A DNA stretch of 17,225 bases from DATARH01 sp036264235 (lineage in GTDB: Bacteria > Pseudomonadota > Alphaproteobacteria > ATCC43930 > CGMCC-115725): NCBI GenBank assembly GCA_036264235.1, contig DATARH010000144.1:1-17225 (forward strand), written 5' to 3'. The position numbers and the translations under genes are program-made. The notes below the pieces were generated by a model. It did not search any database, was not told the DNA's origin, and saw nothing but the letters and a program-made list of their open reading frames with translations. Of the stretch, positions 1-6,535 are shown piece by piece; the first letter of the stretch is position 1; every line of letters begins with the position of its first letter.

Positions 1-886
1 TGCTCTCGACCTCGTCGGCTTTGACATTGCCGGCGCGCGCGGCATTGGCGGCCGCCTCGGCAAACGCATGATAAGGGTGGCCGCCCGGCACCAGCTTCAC
101 CGCCATGTCGGTGACAATGTCCCATTCCGTGCCGAGCCCAGCGGTGACATCCGCCGCCGCGACGCCACCGAACACCCGGAAGAAGCCCTTATCGGCCTCC
201 AGAATGCCCTCTTCCGCGACAAAGCCCCGGGCCGCCGCCAAGGCCGCGTCGATGCCGGAGCGGACGGCCAGGCCGGCGTGGTATTCGCGGGCGAGGCTCG
301 TATCGGCAGCGGTGGCGAGCCCGCCGATAGAAGTGGCAGCGAGGGCAATCGTCTGCGCCAAGCGGGGCGGATCGAGCTTCAGCAACCGTGCGGCGGCAAC
401 CGCCGCGGCGAAGATCGCGAGCAGACAGCCGTGAAACCCGCGCTCGCGGAATTGCGGGCTGATCGGATCGCCGATCCGGCCGGCGGCCTCATAACCCAGC
501 ACGATCGCCGCCAGCACGTCGCGCCCGCTGGCGCCGGTCCGCTCGGCGAGAGCCAGGGCGGTCGCGGTCAACGGCGTACCGCAATGGACGATCGCACGCA
601 GATCGCTGTCGTCGGAAGCGGCGGCGTCGCTCATCACCGCATTGACTTGTGCCGCCTCCGCGACCGGGAGTTTCGGGCCCGCATCGAACCATAGCGAGGC
701 CTGCGGCGCGCCGCCGCGCTCGCGAGCGATATCGCGCAGAACGACCGAGGACTGGATGTCTTTGCCGCAGGCCGCACTGGCCAGCGTGCTGGCAACCAGC
801 ATCGCCGCGTATTCCGTCGTCTGCGGCGGCAGGTCGCCGTAATTCGGCTCTGCGAGAAATTCGGCGAGGTCTCTGGCTAGGGTCAT
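1..886 (-). CDS. MmgE/PrpD family protein (3' end outside window)
   Basis: The reading frame stays open on the minus strand from the ATG at 886 to the window edge: 295 codons of a family usually about 450 residues long, so roughly two thirds is present. The family includes 2-methylcitrate dehydratase, cis-aconitate decarboxylase and iminodisuccinate epimerase; the substrate here is unknown. Family landmarks seen are IVHCGTP (residues 99-105), ERTGASGRDVLAAIVLGYEAA (about 115-135), the GFHG segment at 150-153, YHAG at 202-205 followed by an Ala-rich helix, and KLVPGGHPYHA at 264-274. The usual Asp-Asp segment before the conserved His reads AAASDDSD (88-95). A GGGGAAG-like ribosome site lies directly upstream. 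It starts 20 bp after the stop of the small exported-protein gene, so the two are probably cotranscribed. The family call is firm; the exact enzyme is not determined. Confidence 0.88.
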   Translation of the reverse strand, partial: MTLARDLAEFLAEPNYGDLPPQTTEYAAMLVASTLASAACGKDIQSSVVLRDIARERGGAPQASLWFDAGPKLPVAEAAQVNAVMSDAAASDDSDLRAIVHCGTPLTATALALAERTGASGRDVLAAIVLGYEAAGRIGDPISPQFRERGFHGCLLAIFAAAVAAARLLKLDPPRLAQTIALAATSIGGLATAADTSLAREYHAGLAVRSGIDAALAAARGFVAEEGILEADKGFFRVFGGVAAADVTAGLGTEWDIVTDMAVKLVPGGHPYHAFAEAAANAARAGNVKADEVES

Positions 887-906
887 CGCTTCCCCGAGGG
901 CTCGAT

Positions 907-1281
907 CTAGTTCTTCGTCTGAAACGTGTAGTTGCAGCTCGGCGAGACGAGGTAGGCGGTCACGTCATTGCCGCGGATCTGCCCGGTCATCTGCACGGCG
1001 CCGTTTTTCAAGCGGGCGACCGCCTTGAAGGCGCCCCTGTCATCGACGGTTCCGGTCAAGGTCGTGGCGAAGCGCGGGGTGTAGGCGAACCGAACTTCGC
1101 CTCTGTTGACCCGCAGCGGGTAGAGCGCACCCAGCGGCGGCTCGGCGCAATCGCCAGACATTGTTCTGGTGAGCGTCAGTTCGCCCATGTACTGGCCATC
1201 GAACCGTGGCGACCCCTGTGCGAAGGCAGCGCTGGCAAGCGCTGCACCCAGCGCCAGCCCCAATCCCAAGCATCTCAGCAT
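907..1281 (-). CDS. Small exported protein of unknown function
   Basis: A 124-residue protein. The N-terminus is a clear Sec signal peptide: a short Met-Leu-Arg start, a Leu/Ala/Gly-rich hydrophobic core, and an Ala-Phe-Ala site that predicts cleavage after residue 21. The mature chain of about 103 residues has two cysteines, C45 and C116, which could form one periplasmic disulfide. It alternates short hydrophobic and polar stretches (for example FDGQYMGELTL at 27-37 and VRFAYTPRFATTLTG at 63-77), consistent with a small beta-rich fold. I recognise no named domain and assign no function. The start has a GGGGA motif about 7 nt upstream. The gene is first in a probable minus-strand unit with the MmgE/PrpD gene and sits behind a perfect inverted repeat at 1303-1332. 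Confidence 0.75.
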   Translation of the reverse strand: MLRCLGLGLALGAALASAAFAQGSPRFDGQYMGELTLTRTMSGDCAEPPLGALYPLRVNRGEVRFAYTPRFATTLTGTVDDRGAFKAVARLKNGAVQMTGQIRGNDVTAYLVSPSCNYTFQTKN

Positions 1282-1302
1282 TCAGTATCCCCAGATCTAG
1301 AT

Positions 1303-1332
1303 ACCGGGCGCAGATGGACTTTTGCGCCCGGT
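1303..1332. promoter_or_regulatory. Perfect 10-bp inverted repeat upstream of the exported-protein gene
   Basis: The arms ACCGGGCGCA (1303-1312) and TGCGCCCGGT (1323-1332) are exact reverse complements separated by 10 nt, so the arm centres are 20 bp apart, close to two helical turns. The repeat lies 22 bp upstream of the ATG at 1281. It could be an operator for a dimeric regulator or a hairpin in the leader of the minus-strand transcript. No T-run follows on either strand that would make it a classical intrinsic terminator. The repeat is seen directly; its role is inferred. Confidence 0.45.
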
Positions 1333-1414
1333 CATCAGCGTCCCTCGGTCGCGTTCGAGCTTGGCAAGTCGGATGGGCTGGAGCAAGGCTTGCGCGAGTG
1401 GAGCATGAGTCCTG

Positions 1415-1443
1415 AATCAATCTCTCTACAATGGTGATTGTTT
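1415..1443 (+). promoter_or_regulatory. Candidate promoter/operator of the 1531-10248 operon
   Basis: This is the most AT-rich spot in the divergent region. It holds a -10-like hexamer TACAAT (1427-1432) flanked by an imperfect inverted repeat: AATCAATC (1415-1422) and GATTGTTT (1436-1443), 7 of 8 positions complementary, with centres 21 bp apart. I see no good -35 at 16-18 bp, so a regulator binding the repeat and activating or occluding the promoter would fit. The first operon start codon is about 100 bp downstream. A perfect 10-bp palindrome, CTGGCGCCAG, lies between them at 1453-1462. Confidence 0.3.
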
Positions 1444-1530
1444 GCGGAATTCCTGGCGCCAGCCGATTATTCGATCGCGCGTCGTCGCCGCTGTGCTGAC
1501 GCGGCTTGACGGCCGGCGCGGAGGATCAGC

Positions 1531-3870
1531 ATGAGCGCCGAACCGAAGGCGAATGTAGCCGGGAGGCTCGGCCAGCCGGTGCCGCGGCTCGAGGATCGGC
1601 CGCTCGTGACCGGCCGGGGCCGGTTTGTCGGCGACATCTCGTTCCCGCACCAGATCCACATGCGGGTGGTGCGCTCGCCTTTTGCGCACGCGGTGTTGCG
1701 GGCGGTCGACATCTCGGCCGCGCTGGCTGCCCTGGGGGTGGTCTCTGTCTGGACCGCCGCCGATATTGCCGATCTGCCGCCGATCGATTTTCGCGACCCG
1801 GCGAGCGAGGCGCTGCGCCCCTATCGGCAGCCGCTGCTCGCGCGGGACAAGCTGCGTTATATCGGGGAGCCGGTGGCGGCGGTGTTTGCGACCGACCCCT
1901 ATCTGGCGGAAGACGCGGCCGATCTGGTCGCCATTGAAGCGGAAGAGTTGACCCCGGTGCTCGACGCCGGGGCGGCGCCCGGCAGCTTCGCCCCCGGTCT
2001 TGCGACCGAAGCGCTGGTGATGCGGGGCGGCTATGGCGATGTCGATGCGGCGTTCGCTTCGGCGCATGCGATCGTTTCGCTCGACCTCGAACTCGGCCGG
2101 CATAGCGGGGTGCCGCTGGAGGCCCGCGGCGCGCTCGCCCTTTACGACGCTTCGCGCGACATCCTGGAGCTTTATGGCGCCGCCAAGGTGCCGCACCGCA
2201 ATCGCGACGCGCTGATGCGGATGCTGGGCCGCAGCGCCAGTTCGGTAGTCCTGAAAGAGGGCAATACCGGCGGCGGCTTCGGCATCCGCGGCGAGCTGTA
2301 CCCGGAGGATTTCCTCGTCTGCCTCGCCGCGCTTCGCCTCGAGCGGCCGGTCAAGTGGATCGAGGACCGGCGCGAACATCTGATGGCCGCCAACCACTCG
2401 CGCCAGCAGCGGCACCACGCCCGGGTCGCCATCGACGCCCAGGGCCAGGTTCTGGCGCTGGAGGACGAGTTCACTCTCGATCAGGGTGCCTATGTGCGGA
2501 CGCATGGCGCGCGCGTGCTGGAGATGACGATCAGCATGCTGCCCGGCCCGTACCGCATCCCGGCCTATCGGGCGGTCGGCCATTTCCGCCTGACCAACAA
2601 GACACCGGCTGCGACCTACCGTGCACCAGGGCGTTACGAAGGCAGTTTTGTTCGCGAACGGCTGATGGATGCGGTCGCCGACCGGCTCGGGCTCGACCGC
2701 GTCGAGGTGCGCCGCCGCAACCTGATCAGCAAGGCGGAGATGCCGTTCAGCCGGCCCCTCAGCGCGCTGGGAACCGAGATCGTCTACGATTCCGGCGATT
2801 ACAAATTGCTGCTCGACAGGGCGCTGCGGCGCATCGGCTGGGATTCGCTGCAGAGCGAACTGAAACGACGCCGAGGCGCCGGCGAGCTGGTCGGCGCCGG
2901 GATCGGCATCTTTGTCGACAAGGGCGGGCTTGGCCCGGCCGACGGGACGCGCGTCAGCATCGACCCGACCGGCGCGGTCGAGCTGGTGACCGGCGGCTCC
3001 AATGTCGGACAGGGGTTTGCGACCGCAATGGCGCAGATCTGCGCCGACACGCTCGGGGTCGATTACCGCCGCGTCCGGGTTGTGTACGGACAGACCGACC
3101 GCATCGCCTATGGTATCGGCGCGCACGCTTCGCGGGCCTCGGTGATGACCGGCGGCGCGACGCATGCGGCGGCGCTGAAATTGCGCGCCAAGGCGCTCGA
3201 CGTGGCCGCAACCCTGCTGCAATGCGCACCCGCGGACCTCGACATCGTCGACGGGATGGTGCTACGGCGCGACCGGCCCGGCGGCCCCTCGATCGCGCTG
3301 GGCGAGATCGCCCGGCATTTGGCTCCGGATTCGCCGACGCTCGGCGACCGCGATCCCGGTCTCGATGCGGAAGGCTGGTTCCGGGCGTCACACATGACCT
3401 ATCCCTACGGCATTCAGATCGCCGTCGTGCGGGTCGACAGCGACACCGGAGAGGTGACGGTGGAACGTTATCTCGTCGCCTACGACATCGGGCGCGCGAT
3501 CAACCCGATGTTGGTCGAGGGGCAATTGGTCGGCGGCGTTGTGCAGGGACTGGGCGGCGCGTTGTATGAGGAATTTCTCTACGATCAGCGTGGTGAGCCG
3601 CTCAGCGTCACCTTTGCCGACTATCTGATGCCGACAATGAAGGAAGTTCCTCCGATCGAAGTTCTGCTGACCGAGGACGCCCCCAGCCCGCTCAACCCGC
3701 TCGGCATCAAGAGCGCCGGCGAAGGCGGCATAACGCCAGTCGGCGCGGTGATCGCGGCGGCGATTGACGATGCGATCGCGATTCCCGGCGCCATCACCCG
3801 GCTGCCGGCTACCCCGCAGCAGGTGAAAGCATTGCTCCGCGCGGCGGCGCGCGAGAGAGCAGCCGCGTGA
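1531..3870 (+). CDS. Xanthine dehydrogenase-family molybdopterin-binding (CoxL-like) subunit
   Basis: 779 residues, the normal size of the molybdenum-cofactor subunit of the xanthine oxidase/CO dehydrogenase superfamily. These enzymes hydroxylate N-heterocycles, aldehydes or related carbons with water as the oxygen source. The N-terminal a/b hammerhead domain is visible in the segments VTGRGRFVGDI and MRVVRSPFAHA. Cofactor-site motifs follow: GGGFG at 247-251, TYRAPGR at 362-368, NVGQGFATAMAQI at about 490-502, and GEGG at 730-733, whose E731 is the family's catalytic base. The CO-dehydrogenase loop with its Mo/Cu cysteine (AYRCSFR) is absent; TYRAPGR is the form II/general type, so this is not a CO dehydrogenase. 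GGAGG at 1520-1524 supports the start. No small [2Fe-2S] or FAD subunit gene lies in the window. It is first in a five-gene operon. Confidence 0.92.
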   Translation: MSAEPKANVAGRLGQPVPRLEDRPLVTGRGRFVGDISFPHQIHMRVVRSPFAHAVLRAVDISAALAALGVVSVWTAADIADLPPIDFRDPASEALRPYRQPLLARDKLRYIGEPVAAVFATDPYLAEDAADLVAIEAEELTPVLDAGAAPGSFAPGLATEALVMRGGYGDVDAAFASAHAIVSLDLELGRHSGVPLEARGALALYDASRDILELYGAAKVPHRNRDALMRMLGRSASSVVLKEGNTGGGFGIRGELYPEDFLVCLAALRLERPVKWIEDRREHLMAANHSRQQRHHARVAIDAQGQVLALEDEFTLDQGAYVRTHGARVLEMTISMLPGPYRIPAYRAVGHFRLTNKTPAATYRAPGRYEGSFVRERLMDAVADRLGLDRVEVRRRNLISKAEMPFSRPLSALGTEIVYDSGDYKLLLDRALRRIGWDSLQSELKRRRGAGELVGAGIGIFVDKGGLGPADGTRVSIDPTGAVELVTGGSNVGQGFATAMAQICADTLGVDYRRVRVVYGQTDRIAYGIGAHASRASVMTGGATHAAALKLRAKALDVAATLLQCAPADLDIVDGMVLRRDRPGGPSIALGEIARHLAPDSPTLGDRDPGLDAEGWFRASHMTYPYGIQIAVVRVDSDTGEVTVERYLVAYDIGRAINPMLVEGQLVGGVVQGLGGALYEEFLYDQRGEPLSVTFADYLMPTMKEVPPIEVLLTEDAPSPLNPLGIKSAGEGGITPVGAVIAAAIDDAIAIPGAITRLPATPQQVKALLRAAARERAAA

Positions 3871-5522
3871 CGGGACCCTTGCTGACGCTGCTGAGTGCGA
3901 CGGCGCTGGCCGCCTACACCGAGGCCGGCTATTGGGGCAACGCAACGCTTTACGCGATTGCCGCCCGGCATGCGCGGGCGACGCCAGAGCGCTTCGCGAT
4001 GCGCGACCGTCACCGCCGTCTTAGCTATGCGGGGCTGGTCGAGGCGGCCGACCGGCTGGCAGGGCATCTGGCCGCGCAAGGCCTACGCCCGGGCGAACGC
4101 GTCGCGGTATGGCTGCCGAGCCGGGTGGAGACCGCAATCGCCCTCCTCGCCTGTTCGCGCAATGGCTATGTCTGCTGTCCGTCACTGCATCGCGACCACA
4201 CCACCGGGCAGGTGGTGGAGTTGCTCGACCGGATGCGAGCCGCCGCGCTGATCGCCCAGCCCGGCTACGGTGCCGATGCCGACCGGCACGATGTCTTCAC
4301 CATGCTCGGCGACCGAAATTTTCTCCGTTGGACCTACCGCGTCCGACCGGCAGACACCGCACCCTTCGACGACTTGCCCGGCGAAACGGTCAATGTGTCG
4401 GTAAGCTGCGATCCGAACCAGATCATGTATTTGTCGTTCACCTCCGGCACCACCGGAGCTGCGAAAGGCGTGCTGCACAGCGACAACACGCTGCTCGCGA
4501 CCGCACGGATGATGTCGCGGGACTGGCAGCTGGGAGGCGCGGTGCTCTATACGCTGAGCCCGCTGTCTCACAATCTTGGGCTCGGCGCCCTTGTCACTGC
4601 GCTTGTCTCCGGTGGCGAATTGGTCGTGCATGACCTGCCGCGCGGACGAAGCCTCGTTGATCGGCTGGAGGAAACGGGTGCCGTTTTTCTGTTCGGTGTA
4701 CCGACACATGCCGTCGACCTGCTGGCGGAAATGCGTGCGCGCGGGCTGCGGCGACTGGGAGCGGTGTGCGGCTTCCGGATTTCCGGCGCTGCGGCATCCC
4801 CCGCGTTGGTTACCGAATTGATGCAGCACGGGGTGACGCCGCAGAGCGGCTACGGCATGACCGAAACCTGCTCGCACCAGTACACAAGGCCCGACGACCC
4901 GTCGGCGCGGGTCACGGAAACCTGCGGGCGCGCCTGCGACGGCTATGAAGTCCGCATTTGGCGTGAGGATAACCCCGACATCGAGGCTGCACCGGGCGAG
5001 ATCGGTGAGATCGGCGGCCGCGGCGCCAGCTTGATGCTGGGTTATTTCGACGATCAGGCGGCGACCGAGGCCGCGTTCAACGCGTCGGGATGGTTCATGA
5101 CCGGCGATCTCGGATGGATCGACGAGGCGGGCTATCTGCGCATCACCGGCCGCAAGAAAGACGTGATCGTCCGCGGCGGCCGCAAGATCCACCCGGCTGC
5201 GATCGAGACGCTGGTGCTGCGTCATCCGGCCATTGCGCAGGCCGCAATGTTTCCGGTGGCCGACGTCCGGCTCGGCGAGCGCGCCTGTCTTGCCGTCGTT
5301 CCCGTTGGCGAAACGCGGCCCGACGCGTCAGGGATCGTCGAGCAGCTCGCCGCGGCAGGCGTATCGAAATACGATCTGCCGGAGTTCTTCCTCTGCCTCG
5401 CAGAGCTGCCGCTGACGGCCAGCGGCAAGATCGTCAAACGCGAGTTGATGCGCTGGGTGGCGGGAGGGCAGGTCCGGCCGCAGCCGCTGCGTAGCGACGC
5501 GCCCGCGGCCGCGGAGGGATAG
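3867..5522 (+). CDS. AMP-forming acyl-CoA ligase
   Basis: 551 residues from a GTG start that overlaps the upstream stop by 4 nt (GTGA), implying translational coupling. It is a member of the ANL superfamily, which activates a carboxylic acid with ATP to an acyl-adenylate and transfers it to CoA. All core motifs are intact: the phosphate loop TSGTTGAAKG at 192-201, YGMTE at 329-333, the TGDL hinge-region motif at 412-415, ITGRKKD at 426-432, and the C-terminal catalytic lysine K521 within LTASGK. Its overall look is closest to cyclohexanecarboxylate/medium-chain acyl-CoA ligases, but the substrate is not readable from sequence. Within the operon it would activate an acid released by the neighbouring hydroxylase/hydrolase steps (inference). 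Confidence 0.92.
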   Translation: MTGPLLTLLSATALAAYTEAGYWGNATLYAIAARHARATPERFAMRDRHRRLSYAGLVEAADRLAGHLAAQGLRPGERVAVWLPSRVETAIALLACSRNGYVCCPSLHRDHTTGQVVELLDRMRAAALIAQPGYGADADRHDVFTMLGDRNFLRWTYRVRPADTAPFDDLPGETVNVSVSCDPNQIMYLSFTSGTTGAAKGVLHSDNTLLATARMMSRDWQLGGAVLYTLSPLSHNLGLGALVTALVSGGELVVHDLPRGRSLVDRLEETGAVFLFGVPTHAVDLLAEMRARGLRRLGAVCGFRISGAAASPALVTELMQHGVTPQSGYGMTETCSHQYTRPDDPSARVTETCGRACDGYEVRIWREDNPDIEAAPGEIGEIGGRGASLMLGYFDDQAATEAAFNASGWFMTGDLGWIDEAGYLRITGRKKDVIVRGGRKIHPAAIETLVLRHPAIAQAAMFPVADVRLGERACLAVVPVGETRPDASGIVEQLAAAGVSKYDLPEFFLCLAELPLTASGKIVKRELMRWVAGGQVRPQPLRSDAPAAAEG

Positions 5523-5526
5523 AACG

Positions 5527-6522
5527 ATGCGCGCGATCGTCGTCGATGAATTTGGCCCGCCCGAGGCGCTGCGCGCCCGCGAGACACCGACACCGGTTCC
5601 AGGCGCCGGCGAGGTGCTGGTCGAGACGCATGCGGCGCCGATCAATTATGTCGACATGCTGGTGGTCGGCGGCACCTACCAGTTCCTGCCGCCGCGCCCA
5701 TTCATCCCGGGAAAGGGACCGGCGGGTATTGTCGCCGCGCTTGGCCCAGGGGTGACGAGCCTGCAAGTCGGTGACCGGGTATTGGCAATGGCAGAGACCG
5801 GCGGCTATGCCGAAGCCGTTGCGGTCGCGGCCGAACAGTGTCACCGCCTGCCGGGGAGCATGTCGTTTGCCGAGGCGGCATCACTCGCGGTCGTATTTGA
5901 CACCTCCTGGGTTGCCTTGCGCGGGCGCGCGCGGCTTGGACCTGGAGAGACGGTCTTGGTGCTCGGCGCCTCGGGCGGGGTCGGCCACGCTTCGGTACAG
6001 CTTGCCCGTGCGATGGGCGTCCGCGTGCTCGGCGGCATCTCGCGGCCCGAACGCGAGGCGGCGGTGCGGGCCGCCGGCGCCGACGCGATCATCGACCTGT
6101 CGCGGCCGAACCTGCGCGACAGCCTGCGTGAGCAGGTTTACGCCGAGACAGACGGGCGCGGCGCCGACATCATCATCGACCCGCTCGGCGGCGAGGTCTT
6201 CACCGCAGCAATCCGCGCGCTCGCCTGGTGCGGCCGGCTGGTGGTGATCGGCTTCGCCGCCGGCGGCATTCCGACGCTCAAGACCAATTACCTGCTGCTG
6301 AAAAACATCGAAATCAGCGGATTGCAGATCACCGACTACCGGTATCGCCGGCCCGCCGAACTCGTCACCTGTTATGCCGAGCTGTTCGATTTCTATAACC
6401 GCGGCCTGATCAAACCGGCGGCGACAACCATGTTTCCGCTGGATCGCGCCGGCGAGGCGCTGGCCGCGGTGCGCGATCGGCGCATCGACGGGCGCGCGGT
6501 GCTGCGCCTGCGGGCCGGTTGA
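5527..6522 (+). CDS. Zinc-free NADPH:quinone oxidoreductase/enoyl reductase-type MDR protein
   Basis: 331 residues, the normal length for the quinone oxidoreductase branch of the medium-chain dehydrogenase/reductase superfamily. The N-terminal GroES-like part contains PINYVDMLVVGG and PGKGPAGIVAALGPGV. The Rossmann nucleotide loop is GASGGVG at 147-153, and GADIIIDPLGGEVF follows. The structural and catalytic zinc cysteine clusters of alcohol dehydrogenases are absent, as expected for this branch, which reduces quinones or alpha,beta-unsaturated carbonyls including enoyl-CoAs. GGAGGG at 5513-5518 precedes the ATG by 8 nt, and only 4 nt separate it from the ligase stop. Following a CoA ligase, an enoyl-thioester or enone substrate is plausible; this is inference. 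Confidence 0.9.
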   Translation: MRAIVVDEFGPPEALRARETPTPVPGAGEVLVETHAAPINYVDMLVVGGTYQFLPPRPFIPGKGPAGIVAALGPGVTSLQVGDRVLAMAETGGYAEAVAVAAEQCHRLPGSMSFAEAASLAVVFDTSWVALRGRARLGPGETVLVLGASGGVGHASVQLARAMGVRVLGGISRPEREAAVRAAGADAIIDLSRPNLRDSLREQVYAETDGRGADIIIDPLGGEVFTAAIRALAWCGRLVVIGFAAGGIPTLKTNYLLLKNIEISGLQITDYRYRRPAELVTCYAELFDFYNRGLIKPAATTMFPLDRAGEALAAVRDRRIDGRAVLRLRAG

Positions 6523-6535
6523 TCGAGGGCGGTTG

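Noticed and set aside
1426..3222. 598-codon open frame on the minus strand antisense to the Mo-hydroxylase gene
   Set aside because: The composition is Arg/His/Asp-rich as expected from the complement of GC-rich codons, there are no family motifs, and the plus strand carries an unmistakable conserved protein.
1531..3870. Aerobic CO dehydrogenase (coxL)
   Set aside because: The diagnostic cysteine-containing AYRCSFR loop is replaced by TYRAPGR, and coxM/coxS are missing.
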